A program made the position numbers and the translations under genes. From the NCBI RefSeq assembly GCF_024623725.1, contig NZ_JANKHG010000026.1, forward strand, positions 1-64,000: 64,000 bases of DNA. Direction: 5' to 3'. Source of the stretch: Limnobacter parvus (GTDB lineage: Bacteria; Pseudomonadota; Gammaproteobacteria; Burkholderiales; Burkholderiaceae_B). Positions 1 to 9,165 of the stretch are shown here, in pieces. The number at the start of each line of letters is the position of its first letter. The first letter of the stretch is position 1. The notes under the pieces are model-generated. The model saw nothing but the letters and a program-made list of their open reading frames with translations, was not told where the DNA came from and did no database searches.

Positions 1-90
1 GAGATTGTGGACGGCATCACAGACCCAGTGATTGATCCGATTATTGAGATTGTGGACGGCATCACAGACCCAGTGATTGATCCCATAACC
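1..90 (+). repeat. Two tandem 45-bp coding repeats
   Basis: Positions 1-45 and 46-90 are direct repeats that are identical except for the last few bases. Each encodes 15 residues in frame, so this is a protein repeat. The array probably continues upstream of the window. Confidence 0.9.
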
Positions 91-267
91 GACATCGTAG
101 AGGGTGTGCTCCCTGACCTAGGGTTGCTTTCCGGACTAGGCTCAAGCCCTTCCAGTGATTCTGATTTTGGTCTGCTTGATTCCTTGAGCAGTGGGATTTC
201 TTCAAGCGCGGGTTCAGAAGGTGGAGCGCTGGATGGTTTGCTGGGTTCGATCGACCCAAACAAGTAA
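1..267 (+). CDS. C-terminal fragment of a repeat-containing protein of unknown function
   Basis: The reading frame is open from the first base of the window, so the gene starts upstream; a GTG at position 7 is only an internal valine. The visible 88 residues begin with two near-identical 15-residue units (EIVDGITDPVIDPII, then the same ending in T) and a degenerate third unit starting DIVEG. A Gly/Ser/Leu-rich, acidic tail follows and ends in SIDPNK. Low-complexity Asp/Ile/Val/Pro repeats of this kind are common in surface or extracellular proteins, but no domain, anchor or sorting signal is visible in this fragment. I do not recognise the family. A possible terminator follows the stop. Confidence 0.6.
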   Translation, partial: EIVDGITDPVIDPIIEIVDGITDPVIDPITDIVEGVLPDLGLLSGLGSSPSSDSDFGLLDSLSSGISSSAGSEGGALDGLLGSIDPNK

Positions 268-272
268 ACGTA

Positions 273-298
273 CCCCTTTTTTGATAGGGGGAGTTTTT
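273..298 (+). terminator. Possible intrinsic terminator after the repeat protein
   Basis: A CCCCT/AGGGG stem (273-277 with 286-290), with an 8-nt loop, is followed after three bases by five T residues. The stem is short, so this is moderate evidence only. Confidence 0.4.
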
Positions 299-358
299 GA
301 ATCCAATTGATGCGGGCATTCGTATAAAATACGTATTCTCGAAAATTAGATTGAATTC

Positions 359-1186
359 ATGTCAAATTTAGCCATTCATCTGTCGGTAAAAGCAGAGCCC
401 AGTCCAGCGGCTGTGGAGCTGCTTGGCCCTGAGAGTGTGGCAACCATCGAGTTTTTTGACAGCTTCCAACCCTCTATGAGTTCAAGAGTTTCAATGAATG
501 CTCTGGACGGACTAAGCCCGCGCGAATTGGGCGTCGCCCAATCCACCGGTGTGGGAGAATTTCGGTGTACTTCACAGGCGTGCGTCAGCGATACAAGCCT
601 ATTTGAGAGCAGTGCAGCCATTGCAAACGTGGATCCCGGCCTGCTTGCAAATAGCCAGGTGGCGGATATCATGGAGCCTATGAATAATCAAGCAAGCTTT
701 GAATCTTTAAATTCTGAACTAACCAGCGCACTGCCCCGGATTCAGCACGCCTTGTCCGGTGAACTTGATTTCGCTGAACTGAGTCAGTTGATTGCCGATA
801 TTCAATCGCAGGTATTGGACCTGAGTTCCCTTAGCAGGGATTTGTTTGGTGACGTTTCCAATGATGCCCATGAAATAGCCAGTCAACTCTCAACATTGGA
901 CACTGAGTCGATTATTGCGTCGATGCAAATCGATTCCGCATCGTTCGCCCAGCCCGCATTGGCTATGGACCCGACTTCGTTGGCCCATTACGCGACGCTG
1001 GATGGTTTGTTCACTTCCCCAGAGGCATTCCCCCTCACCATGGACTTCTCAAGTTCCAGCAGCGTTCAAGAAGCGTCTGAATTGTTTGCCTCGACCGGAA
1101 GCGCCTCTTCGATCAGTTCAACGGCCTCCAGTTCAGAAACCGATTCTGGCCTAGTTGGCAAAGATACTCCTGGTTCCACCGATTAA
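359..1186 (+). CDS. Hypothetical Ser-rich acidic protein
   Basis: This 275-residue frame starts at an ATG without a strong ribosome binding site and stops at 1186, overlapping the end of the convergent fbpC by four bases. The protein is rich in Ser, Ala, Leu and acidic residues. It has a predicted helical middle (about residues 115-190, starting near NSELTSALPR) and a Ser/Thr-rich C-terminal tail. I see no signal peptide, membrane segment or known catalytic motif. It shares a low-complexity, acidic, Ser-rich style with the repeat protein just upstream, so the two may be functionally linked, but I cannot assign a function. It could be a poorly conserved exported or structural protein; a spurious frame is less likely given its length and the lack of a better frame on the other strand. 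Confidence 0.55.
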   Translation: MSNLAIHLSVKAEPSPAAVELLGPESVATIEFFDSFQPSMSSRVSMNALDGLSPRELGVAQSTGVGEFRCTSQACVSDTSLFESSAAIANVDPGLLANSQVADIMEPMNNQASFESLNSELTSALPRIQHALSGELDFAELSQLIADIQSQVLDLSSLSRDLFGDVSNDAHEIASQLSTLDTESIIASMQIDSASFAQPALAMDPTSLAHYATLDGLFTSPEAFPLTMDFSSSSSVQEASELFASTGSASSISSTASSSETDSGLVGKDTPGSTD

Positions 1187-2235
1187 ATTCGGTCAAACGT
1201 GATCACGTGGTCGAGCTCTAACTTAATACCGATCGGTTCGCCGATTGCATGGTTGTGGTGGCTCGGGACCAAGGCAAGCACTTGAACGCCACTTTCTAGC
1301 TCCAATGTGTACAGAAAGTCTGCGCCACGGAACGCCTTGCGCACCACTTTGGCCTGCATTGGGCTGGCATCGTCGTGAATAATGTCGTCGGGCCGAATCA
1401 ACACATCAAATTCATCGTATGAGGGAAGCTGGTCTTCAGTTAAGCGAAGGTGGGCCAGTTCAATTTGCAGCCCAAGTTCTGTTTTTCTCCCCGGTAGAAA
1501 AACGCCCTGACCGATAAAATCAGCCACCATGCGCGAATTTGGCTGGTGGTAAAGGCTGTACGACGATCCCCATTGTTGCAGTTCGCCCGCGTGCATCACG
1601 CCGATGCGGTCCGCCATGCTGAAAGCCTCGTGTTGATCGTGGGTTACCAAAATGGCACTCATGTTCTCGGCCTTCAGAATTTCCCGAACTTCGAAGGTTA
1701 ATCGCTCTTTCAGCTCCACGTCCAGATTCGAAAAGGGCTCGTCCAAAAGTATCAGGGTCGGCTTGGGTGCCAGTGCACGGGCCAATGCCACGCGTTGTTG
1801 TTGCCCCCCAGACAATTCATGCGGGTAGCGATCGGCAAGCGCCTCTAGCCCGATCAGAGCCAACAGTTCCCCGCTTCTTTGTTTTTTCTCTGGTTCGTCA
1901 CGCTTGTGCAGGCCAAATTCAATATTCTTGCGCACCGACAAATGTGGAAATAGCGCGTAGTCCTGAAACACCACACCCACATTGCGGTTTTCCGGGCTGC
2001 GTACTCGTCCAGCCTCGCTGGCTTTTTCGCCTTTTAACTTGATCATGCCGTTGCTAGGCATTAAAAAACCGGCAATTGCACGAAGCAGGGTAGTTTTGCC
2101 ACATCCGGACGGACCCAACAAGCAAGCGATTTCTCCTTGCGCCAATTCAAAGCTGACGTCCCGCACTGCAGGTGCGTCGCCGCCCGGATAGAGAATGCTC
2201 AGGTTTTCAATGCTTAAGGCTGGAATTTGCTTCAT
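1183..2235 (-). CDS. fbpC: Ferric iron ABC transporter, ATP-binding subunit (FbpC-like)
   Basis: This 350-residue protein is an ABC ATPase of the Fe(3+)/spermidine/sulfate importer class and would power uptake of periplasmic ferric iron through the divergently encoded FbpB permease. Visible motifs are Walker A GPSGCGKT (41-48), Q-loop Gln91, signature LSGGQQQR (141-148), Walker B LILLDE (161-166) and the switch His199. The last 80 or so residues resemble a TOBE-type regulatory domain. Length fits the FbpC/AfuC family. It is transcribed away from fbpB, and the shared intergenic region holds a Fur-like site. No periplasmic binding protein gene (fbpA) is adjacent in this window. The iron assignment rests on the pairing with an FbpB-type permease; other anions or polyamines cannot be excluded from the ATPase alone. 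Confidence 0.85.
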   Translation of the reverse strand: MKQIPALSIENLSILYPGGDAPAVRDVSFELAQGEIACLLGPSGCGKTTLLRAIAGFLMPSNGMIKLKGEKASEAGRVRSPENRNVGVVFQDYALFPHLSVRKNIEFGLHKRDEPEKKQRSGELLALIGLEALADRYPHELSGGQQQRVALARALAPKPTLILLDEPFSNLDVELKERLTFEVREILKAENMSAILVTHDQHEAFSMADRIGVMHAGELQQWGSSYSLYHQPNSRMVADFIGQGVFLPGRKTELGLQIELAHLRLTEDQLPSYDEFDVLIRPDDIIHDDASPMQAKVVRKAFRGADFLYTLELESGVQVLALVPSHHNHAIGEPIGIKLELDHVITFDRI

Positions 2236-2301
2236 ATTTCCTGTGTTGCCGGGGTCGGATTACTACTCAGTTCACCTTCGATCAGGTCGAACTGCCTGAA
2301 C

Positions 2302-2320
2302 TTAAAGTAAAATCGTTCTC
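2302..2320. promoter_or_regulatory. Candidate Fur box between fbpC and fbpB
   Basis: These 19 bases match the classical Fur consensus (GATAATGATAATCATTATC) at 11 of 19 positions, with the right half (AATCGTTCTC) the better match. The site sits between two divergent iron-importer genes, where iron-dependent repression would be expected. The match is moderate, and assignment to Fur is inference. Confidence 0.45.
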
Positions 2321-2351
2321 ACTTCTATTTTGCCATGTCCGGGCGGTTTGT

Positions 2352-3971
2352 TTGTTTACTCTGGGGTTAAGAAGTCGTATTTCTGTTGCACTGTTGGCGT
2401 TGTTGCTGCTGCTCCCGTTCGTCTATTTGATTGGACTTGCCGGAACCAGCCTCGTGCAGGCTCCCGAGGTTCTCCGGCATTTGGCCAGCACCATTCTCCC
2501 CGACTTGATTTGGCAAACCATTTATTTGTGCGTCGGTGTGGTGGTGCTGACCAGCACCATGGGCGTGTTGCCCGCATGGTGGGTTTCTGCGCATGAGTTT
2601 CCGGGCAGAAAATGGCTTGAATGGCTTTTGTTGTTGCCCATGGCGATGCCTTCTTACGTAATCGCCTATGCGTACACCGACGCCTTGCAGTATTCCGGTT
2701 GGTTGGCCAGCAGCTTGCGGGAATTGTTTGGCAGCGGCTTCAGAATTCCTGAAATCCGATCAACCACAGGCGCAATTCTGGTGCTCAGTTTTGTGTTGTA
2801 CCCCTATGTGTACATCATGGCGCGCACCGCATTTCTGGGTCGTAGTCCTTCTATGCTGGACGCGGCGAGGTCGCTTGGACACAGCGCCACCAGTGCTTTT
2901 CTGAAAGTGGGTTTGCCAGTTGCCCGTCCGGCATGGGTGGTGGGTCTAACCTTGGTCTTGATGGAAACGCTGGCCGAATACGGTGCGCTTTCTTATTTTG
3001 GTGTGCAAACATTCACCACTGCTATTTTCAACACATGGTTGAATTTGGGCGACCGTGACAGTGCGGCTTTGCTGGCAGTGATGTTGCTCGCAGTGATGTT
3101 CTTTTTAATTGCGTCTGAATCAAAAGCGCGTGGGCGTGCCCAGTTTTACACTCAATCGGGCAAGGGCAGTGCGATTGAACGCAAGCGCTTAAAGGGTAGC
3201 CAGGCTGGTTTTGTGATGTTCTTGTCCACAATGCCCTTGGTGTTGGGTTTCATTCTTCCAGTGATCATTCTTTTGGCATTGGTGGTGGATGTAGACACGA
3301 CCATTGACTGGGCGCGTAGCTTGCAGTGGGCTTATCATTCGGCGCTTTTGGGCGGCATGGCCGCTGCAGTGGCAGTGTTTTTGGCCATATTTCTGGCTTA
3401 TGTGAAACGACAGGCCCAAGTGTGGTGGGTCACCGCCATTTATCGCTTGATTTCATTGGGATATGGTGTGCCCGGTGCAATTTTGGCAATTGCTATTTTG
3501 CTGCCCTTGGCGGCGGTTGACCGTTTTACTTATGAAATGGATTGGCAAATCCCGGCGCTCACTGGCAGTGTGTTGGCGCTGGTGTATGCCTACAATGTGC
3601 GCTTCACATCTGCGGCCCTGCAGTCGGTTGATTCCGGTTTGCAGCAAATTACCAAACACATTGATGAGTCGGCCCGCGTATTGGGTCGCAGCCCACGCCA
3701 AGTGCTGTGGCATGTTCACTTGCCTGTGTTGAAGGGGTCTGTGGCCACCGGTATGCTGTTGGTAATCGTTGACGTGATCAAGGAGTTGCCAGCCACCTTG
3801 GTGTTGCGCCCATTTGATTTCGACACGCTTGCTGTTGTGTCATATCAATTTGCTTCAGACGAGCGCTTGACCGAGGCAGCTGTGCCGGCCCTGATGATCG
3901 TGATGATTGCTTTGGTGCCAATTTTGCTGTTGATTCGCCAGGGTGCCAAGCAGGCAAGAAGCGGCGTTTAG
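2352..3971 (+). CDS. fbpB: Ferric iron ABC transporter permease (FbpB-like)
   Basis: This is a fused two-domain inner-membrane permease of the FbpB/ThiP type, partner of FbpC in Fe(3+) import. It has about twelve hydrophobic segments in two halves. Each half carries an EAA-type cytoplasmic loop for ATPase docking: one around ARSLGHSATSAFLKVGLP and one around ARVLGRSPRQVLWHVHLP. The open frame extends back to 2172 but enters fbpC on the other strand with no upstream start. I place the start at TTG 2352, preceded by GGGCGG, giving 539 residues as usual for the family; CTG 2364 is an alternative. No ATG lies in frame near there, so the start is uncertain although the gene is not. Confidence 0.85.
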   Translation: MFTLGLRSRISVALLALLLLLPFVYLIGLAGTSLVQAPEVLRHLASTILPDLIWQTIYLCVGVVVLTSTMGVLPAWWVSAHEFPGRKWLEWLLLLPMAMPSYVIAYAYTDALQYSGWLASSLRELFGSGFRIPEIRSTTGAILVLSFVLYPYVYIMARTAFLGRSPSMLDAARSLGHSATSAFLKVGLPVARPAWVVGLTLVLMETLAEYGALSYFGVQTFTTAIFNTWLNLGDRDSAALLAVMLLAVMFFLIASESKARGRAQFYTQSGKGSAIERKRLKGSQAGFVMFLSTMPLVLGFILPVIILLALVVDVDTTIDWARSLQWAYHSALLGGMAAAVAVFLAIFLAYVKRQAQVWWVTAIYRLISLGYGVPGAILAIAILLPLAAVDRFTYEMDWQIPALTGSVLALVYAYNVRFTSAALQSVDSGLQQITKHIDESARVLGRSPRQVLWHVHLPVLKGSVATGMLLVIVDVIKELPATLVLRPFDFDTLAVVSYQFASDERLTEAAVPALMIVMIALVPILLLIRQGAKQARSGV

Positions 3972-4025
3972 CGTCGCTTCTAAACTCAGCCTTTAGATTT
4001 TTGTGCTTAGCCCTGGCTTTCCTGC

Positions 4026-6749
4026 TTATCCCGCCAAAAGCTCTCGCAATACAAATGGCAGAATGCCTTTGTGTTTGTAATACTCAACTTCAATTGGCGT
4101 GTCGATGCGGCTGAGCACCTTGATTTCCTGCACTGCGGCATTCGCGCGTGTAATCCGTAAGGTCAGCTCGGCCTGAGGCGCGGTGTCTTCAGCCAAGCCG
4201 ATTACATCATAGGTTTCACTGCCATCCAGTTTCAGGCTTTGAATTGAATCGCTTCCCAAAAACTGCAAGGGCAACACACCCATGCCCACCAAATTGCTGC
4301 GGTGAATTCGTTCATAGCTGCGGGCCACAACTACCTTCACACCTAGCAGTTGGGTACCTTTGGCAGCCCAGTCGCGCGATGAGCCAGTGCCATATTCTTC
4401 ACCGGCCAGCACGATGGTTGGCGTGCCTTGGGCAATGTATTCCATCGCTGCGTCGTAAACGGTCGTTTGCTGGCCATCTTTAATGGTGTACCCACCTTCA
4501 ATCCGGTTGCCGTTGGCATCGGGTGGAATCATCAGGTTTTTTACACGCACATTGGCGAACGTGCCACGAATCATGACATCGTGATTGCCCCGGCGTGAAC
4601 CGTAGCTGTTGAAGTTCACCAGCTCGACGCCATGCTGCTTCAGGTATTGCCCCGCTGGGGTGGTGGGTTTGAATGAACCTGCGGGTGAAATATGGTCTGT
4701 GGTCACCGAATCGCCAAGAATCAACAAGGGCTTTGCGCCTTTGATGGTGTCCACTTTCGTGGGGTGCATGGCGAAGTCGTCGAAGAAGGGCGGCTTGGCG
4801 ATGTAGGTGGATTCGGGCCAGGTATATACCTGCCCCTCGGGCGCGGGCACGCCATTCCACAGGTCGTGGCCTTCAGTGAAGTTGCTGTACAGGCGAACGA
4901 AGGTGGCAGCGTCGAGTGCGGTAGGAAGCAGGGCGTTCACTTCCTCATTGCTGGGCCAAATATCGCGCAGGTACACTGGCTGGCCATCGCTGCCACTGCC
5001 AATCGGTTCTGTGGTCATGTCCATATTGGCTTTGCCACTTAGCGCAAAGGCAACCACCAGGGGTGGCGAGGCCAGGAAGTTTGCTTTCAAATTGGGGTGA
5101 ATGCGTGCCTCGAAGTTGCGGTTACCCGAAAGCACGGCGCATCCAATCACGTCATTTTTCAAAATGGTGTCGTTGATTTCTGGCAGCAGATCGCCTGCAT
5201 TGCCAATGCAAGTGGTACAGCCATAGGCGGCCACATTGAACCCAAGCTTGTTCAGGTAGGGTTGCAAGCCTGTTTTTTCGAGGTAGTCGCTGACCACGCG
5301 TGAACCTGGGCCAAGGGAAGTTTTAATGTGCGGCTGCACCTTCAAACCTTTTTCAACTGCTTTCTTGGCCAGCAGGCCAGCTGCCAGCATTACGCCAGGG
5401 TTTGATGTGTTTGTGCAGCTAGTGATGGCCGCCAGCAACACATCGCCATGGCCAATGCTGAGTTTGTCCAGGCCCGTGGGGTAGCGGGTGTTCAGGGTGG
5501 CTTGGTCTTTACCAAAACCGTTCGCAGTCATGGGTTCAGAAAACAATGAGTCAAACTGAGCCTTCATGCTTTTTAGCAGCACACGATCTTGCGGGCGCTT
5601 TGGGCCAGCCAGTGAAGGTTCTACTGAATCAAGGTCGAGGGTAACAACACTGGAATAGTCGATGGCGCCAGGCGCTGGCATGCCCAACAGGCCTTGAGCT
5701 TCGAAATACGCCTCGAAGCGGTCGGCCTCGGCTTCGGTGCGGCCGGTTTTTCTCATGAATTCAACAGTTTTTGCATCGGGTGGGAAAAAGCCCATGGTGG
5801 CACCATACTCGGGTGCCATGTTGGCCAGCGTTGCCCGGTCTGTCACTGACAAACTGGCCGCACCTGGACCATAAAACTCCACAAATTTGCCCACCACTTT
5901 CTTTTTGCGCAGCAGCTCGGTAATGGCCAGCACCAAGTCGGTGGCAGTAATGCCTTCACGCAAAGCGTTTGTTAGCTCTACACCCACCACATCGGGCGTC
6001 AGGAAATACACAGGCTGGCCCAGCATGCCCGCTTCAGCTTCAATACCGCCCACGCCCCAGCCGACCACACCCACGCCATTGATCATGGTGGTGTGGCTGT
6101 CGGTGCCCACTAGGGTGTCGGGGTAATACACGGTGTTTTCGTTTTCATGGCCAGGTTTAACCGCGCTGCGAATGCCACGGAACAGGTATTCCAGATTCAC
6201 CTGGTGAACAATGCCGATGCCCGGTGGCACCACTTTGAAAGTGTCAAAAGCCTGCATGCCCCATTTCATGAACTGGTAACGCTCGCCATTGCGCTGGAAC
6301 TCAATTTCCATGTTCTTCTGCAATGCATCTTCGGTGCCGAAATGGTCGATCATGACCGAGTGGTCGACCACCAAGTCGACTGGCACCAAGGGCTCGATTT
6401 TCTTGGGATTGTGACCCATGTCGCTTGCCACATTGCGCATGGCGGCCAGGTCGGCCAGCAGCGGCACGCCGGTAAAGTCTTGCAGTACCACGCGCGCAAC
6501 AATGAACGGAATTTCATCGGTGCGTTTGGCTTGCGCTTGCCAGTTGGCCAATTGCTTGATGTGCTCCTCAGCCACTTTTTTACCGTCGCAATTGCGAAGC
6601 ACCGATTCAAGCACAATGCGAATCGACACAGGCAAACGCTGCAAATTTGGAAAGCCTTGTTCAGCCAGCTTGGGCAGGCTGTAAAACCGGCCTTGCTGAC
6701 CTGTTTTGGTAGTGAAGGTGCTGAGTGTTGAGTTTTTCAGGGTTGACAT
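4026..6749 (-). CDS. acnA: Aconitate hydratase A
   Basis: This 907-residue cytosolic [4Fe-4S] enzyme interconverts citrate and isocitrate in the TCA cycle. Cluster ligands are visible as Cys445 in [11 protein letters not shown] and Cys511/Cys514 in GCTTCIG, and the C-terminal swivel domain has the [10 protein letters not shown] active-site segment. The frame continues upstream to 6917, but the start at 6749 (MSTLKNS) has GGAG at correct spacing and matches the length of bacterial AcnA/IRP-type enzymes. It lies downstream of the DUF2863 gene on the same strand, 65 bp away. The leader contains a 7-bp perfect hairpin. It is one of three aconitase-family genes in the window, alongside acnB and acnD. 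AcnA enzymes are generally the more oxidation-stable form. Confidence 0.96.
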   Translation of the reverse strand: MSTLKNSTLSTFTTKTGQQGRFYSLPKLAEQGFPNLQRLPVSIRIVLESVLRNCDGKKVAEEHIKQLANWQAQAKRTDEIPFIVARVVLQDFTGVPLLADLAAMRNVASDMGHNPKKIEPLVPVDLVVDHSVMIDHFGTEDALQKNMEIEFQRNGERYQFMKWGMQAFDTFKVVPPGIGIVHQVNLEYLFRGIRSAVKPGHENENTVYYPDTLVGTDSHTTMINGVGVVGWGVGGIEAEAGMLGQPVYFLTPDVVGVELTNALREGITATDLVLAITELLRKKKVVGKFVEFYGPGAASLSVTDRATLANMAPEYGATMGFFPPDAKTVEFMRKTGRTEAEADRFEAYFEAQGLLGMPAPGAIDYSSVVTLDLDSVEPSLAGPKRPQDRVLLKSMKAQFDSLFSEPMTANGFGKDQATLNTRYPTGLDKLSIGHGDVLLAAITSCTNTSNPGVMLAAGLLAKKAVEKGLKVQPHIKTSLGPGSRVVSDYLEKTGLQPYLNKLGFNVAAYGCTTCIGNAGDLLPEINDTILKNDVIGCAVLSGNRNFEARIHPNLKANFLASPPLVVAFALSGKANMDMTTEPIGSGSDGQPVYLRDIWPSNEEVNALLPTALDAATFVRLYSNFTEGHDLWNGVPAPEGQVYTWPESTYIAKPPFFDDFAMHPTKVDTIKGAKPLLILGDSVTTDHISPAGSFKPTTPAGQYLKQHGVELVNFNSYGSRRGNHDVMIRGTFANVRVKNLMIPPDANGNRIEGGYTIKDGQQTTVYDAAMEYIAQGTPTIVLAGEEYGTGSSRDWAAKGTQLLGVKVVVARSYERIHRSNLVGMGVLPLQFLGSDSIQSLKLDGSETYDVIGLAEDTAPQAELTLRITRANAAVQEIKVLSRIDTPIEVEYYKHKGILPFVLRELLAG

Positions 6750-6773
6750 ACCTGTTTCTCCCTTTCTGTGAGA

Positions 6774-6791
6774 TGCCGAAGAATTTCGGCA
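6774..6791 (-). other. Perfect hairpin in the acnA 5' leader
   Basis: TGCCGAA at 6774-6780 pairs with TTCGGCA at 6785-6791 across a 4-nt loop, 25 nt upstream of the acnA start codon and downstream of the DUF2863 stop. No U-tract follows on the coding strand, so it is unlikely to be a terminator. It may be an mRNA leader structure or an operator. Confidence 0.5.
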
Positions 6792-6813
6792 CCGTATTGC
6801 AAAATCTTTGATA

Positions 6814-8055
6814 TCAATGCAAGTGCATACTGCTTGGAAGTTCGGAGTCTTCAGGCAATTCCGCATGCAGTAGCTCGCCTTCCGGGTTGGGGTACAGGGG
6901 CGAACCGCAATCTTCACAGTACTCGAGCGGAAAACGTTCTTCGAGTACCTTGATTTGTCGAATACCCACCTCTTTCAGTAGGGCTTCAATTTTCGATCGA
7001 ATCACCGGGTTGTCGGGTTCGCTTTGAATGTCTTTCTCATACACAGGGTCGGGCTCATTGCCGTATTCTTCGCCAATTAATGGCCACACCACACCGTGCA
7101 CAATTTCACTGTTTCCTTCCACTGAAAAGCCGATGCGATATTCTTCAATTTCCCCACGATCCACAAACGCGCCCACGCTGGCGTGAATTTTGTGTGTGGG
7201 TACGTCCAGTGCACTTTCCAGAAAAGCCGCTGAAGCCCGCACCGAGTAGGCACGCGCTTCTTTTTCAGCTTCCCGGCAAGCGTTGTACAAACCGTTGGGC
7301 AGCATCAACTCAAGCAAGCAGCCGGGCATGATTTTTTGCAGGGCTTGGCCGCCAGTTAAGCGCCAGTTTGTCAGTACTTCTTCTTTGCTCAGCAAGGTGC
7401 CATTGCTGTGGGCCTCGACTTGCCATTTAAACGCAGGTTGGCCGGCAGGTACAGAAACTGCACCGATCAGGTAACGCACATCGCTTAAAAAACTCTGGGT
7501 GGCGGGCAGGTTTTCAGTGTCGATTCTCACTTTCACGCGATCAATTGCAGCTTGGCCCAACTGGCGAGCAAGCTCGGCGGCAGCAGTGTAACTTTCCGGC
7601 AGTTGATCGGGGCTGAACAACATGTTGGTGAGTACCAGGTGAGCATGATCAGACAGCACATTTTTTTGGAGCAGGGCGGTGAACTCAGCCACCGTGTTTT
7701 CTTCAATTTTTCCGGAAGGAATGTTGTACGTTGACCAGGCTAGTACCGGGGCGGCCAGCAACAGGATGTCCTCTTCCTGGCCCAGTTCCGGGCTTTCTAC
7801 TGTGTTTTCAATCGAAAACGCCAATTCATCGTAAGCGCGGTAGTTTGTACTGTATAGGTGGTCGAGTGTCTGCATCAGGGTGGTGTCGCTGCGGCCCTCC
7901 AGCATAGGGGCCAACGCAGCAAACAGCTTTTTCTTCCAGAAACGACGCTCGAGCCGGCTACCCGCGTCGGCCAGCAGAATCGCCAAGTTCGCCAGTGGTT
8001 TGGCGTACTTGGACAGTTTGGATCTTGAAGCGGTGTTTAATGGTTTTCTGCGCAT
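6814..8055 (-). CDS. DUF2863 family protein
   Basis: This 413-residue protein resembles the DUF2863 family found in Burkholderiales, whose function is not known. It begins with a basic stretch ([20 protein letters not shown]) followed by largely helical sequence. Near the C-terminus there is a CxxC knuckle ([13 protein letters not shown]) that could bind zinc, followed by an acidic tail. No signal peptide or membrane span is evident, so it is probably cytosolic. The start at 8055 is supported by AAGGA six bases upstream. Its position 65 bp upstream of acnA on the same strand suggests possible co-transcription, but this alone does not give a function. Confidence 0.8.
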   Translation of the reverse strand: MRRKPLNTASRSKLSKYAKPLANLAILLADAGSRLERRFWKKKLFAALAPMLEGRSDTTLMQTLDHLYSTNYRAYDELAFSIENTVESPELGQEEDILLLAAPVLAWSTYNIPSGKIEENTVAEFTALLQKNVLSDHAHLVLTNMLFSPDQLPESYTAAAELARQLGQAAIDRVKVRIDTENLPATQSFLSDVRYLIGAVSVPAGQPAFKWQVEAHSNGTLLSKEEVLTNWRLTGGQALQKIMPGCLLELMLPNGLYNACREAEKEARAYSVRASAAFLESALDVPTHKIHASVGAFVDRGEIEEYRIGFSVEGNSEIVHGVVWPLIGEEYGNEPDPVYEKDIQSEPDNPVIRSKIEALLKEVGIRQIKVLEERFPLEYCEDCGSPLYPNPEGELLHAELPEDSELPSSMHLH

Positions 8056-8101
8056 GGGTAGTCCTTAAAAGGTTCCACCCATTGTAGTACGAGAAATTTG
8101 C

Positions 8102-9031
8102 CTAAATTGTTTTGTCGCGCAGGTTGGACTGATCGGTCAGGTCGGGCCGAACCCACTCGGGCGGCGCCCAAATGTGTTTAACGCGGTACCAAAATGGGCC
8201 GGGTTTCAAGGCATCGCTGAACATGTCGCGCCACTCGTGCGTGTTCAATGTCCAAATGTTATTGGTTTTGGGCTGGCGTACTATGCCGTAATCCACTGGC
8301 GCAACTTCAGGTTCGAAAGTACCGAAGATTCGGTCCCAAATAATCAGCACACCTCCGTAGTTTTTGTCGATGTACTCATTGTTGCGGCCATGGTGCACCC
8401 TGTGGTGGCTGGGCGTGTTGAAAAAGTACTCAAACCATTTTGGAAATTTGTTCACGGCCTGCGTGTGCACAAAGTACTGGTAGCCAAGGTTCACGCCGTA
8501 GGCCAGCAGCACTGCCCACACGGGAAAGCCGATCAGCAGCATGGGTGCCCAGAAAATTTGATGCAGGTTCACCGCATAAAACAGGCTTTGACGCATCGCC
8601 GTGGTGGTAGTCATGTTCTCGCCGCTGTGGTGTACCACATGGGCACACCAAAACCAGCGCACACGGTGGCTGCCACGGTGAAACCAGTAATAACAAAATT
8701 CAATCCCGAAAAGCAATGCTGCGAAACTGAGCGGCGTGACTTCGATGGTTGCAATTCGGAAAGTGTAAATCCATTCCATGAAAGCAGATACGAACAGTGC
8801 GAACCACACCAGTTCCATGGCCTGGTAGGTGCCGCCCAGTAGCATGTTGGTGATCACTTCATTCTTTTTGAAAAAAAACGATTTGCCCACTTTTTTCAAA
8901 TACAGGTATTCCACCAAGGTGGCACCCAGAAACAGGGGGGTAAGCAAAGTGAGAAATACCTGTTTCCAATCCGGGTTTGGACCGAACAGCAGGTTGAATG
9001 TGGGCATGGCCTGATTGATCAGTGCTTCCAT
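8102..9031 (-). CDS. Sterol desaturase / fatty acid hydroxylase family membrane protein
   Basis: This 309-residue integral membrane di-iron oxygenase-like protein carries the His-rich motifs of the fatty acid hydroxylase superfamily: HRGSHRVRWFWCAHVVHH (combining HxxxxH and HxxHH-type boxes) and, later, FNTPSHHRVHHGRN. Several hydrophobic helices surround them. The open frame extends to 9190, but ATG 9031 (MEALINQAM) has GGAGA just upstream and gives the expected length. Members act on sterols, carotenoids, fatty acids or alkylglycerols; the substrate here cannot be read from sequence. It stands alone on the minus strand between DUF2863 and a hydrolase gene. Confidence 0.85.
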   Translation of the reverse strand: MEALINQAMPTFNLLFGPNPDWKQVFLTLLTPLFLGATLVEYLYLKKVGKSFFFKKNEVITNMLLGGTYQAMELVWFALFVSAFMEWIYTFRIATIEVTPLSFAALLFGIEFCYYWFHRGSHRVRWFWCAHVVHHSGENMTTTTAMRQSLFYAVNLHQIFWAPMLLIGFPVWAVLLAYGVNLGYQYFVHTQAVNKFPKWFEYFFNTPSHHRVHHGRNNEYIDKNYGGVLIIWDRIFGTFEPEVAPVDYGIVRQPKTNNIWTLNTHEWRDMFSDALKPGPFWYRVKHIWAPPEWVRPDLTDQSNLRDKTI

Positions 9032-9165
9032 GTTGTCTCCGCGTATTGGTTTTTTTGATGTTTTATAGTTTGCCGCGGGTTTGGCAAGAAATATTGTGAG
9101 ATCAAGCTTGATTTTTGTGAAAATGCGCCAAGTGGCACTGACTGCCCAATCTTCGATGAGTCCGA

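Noticed and set aside
1-90. Possible CRISPR-like direct repeats
   Set aside because: Only two contiguous 45-bp units with no spacers, in frame within a coding region.
2335-2370. 11-residue leader peptide frame before fbpB
   Set aside because: It has no ribosome binding site or regulatory codon pattern and overlaps the probable fbpB start.
3958-3980. Hairpin GAAGCGGC/GTCGCTTC over the fbpB stop codon
   Set aside because: No T-run follows and it overlaps coding sequence, so I did not call a terminator.
6147-6731. 194-codon plus-strand frame inside acnA
   Set aside because: Antisense shadow of acnA with no recognisable domain.
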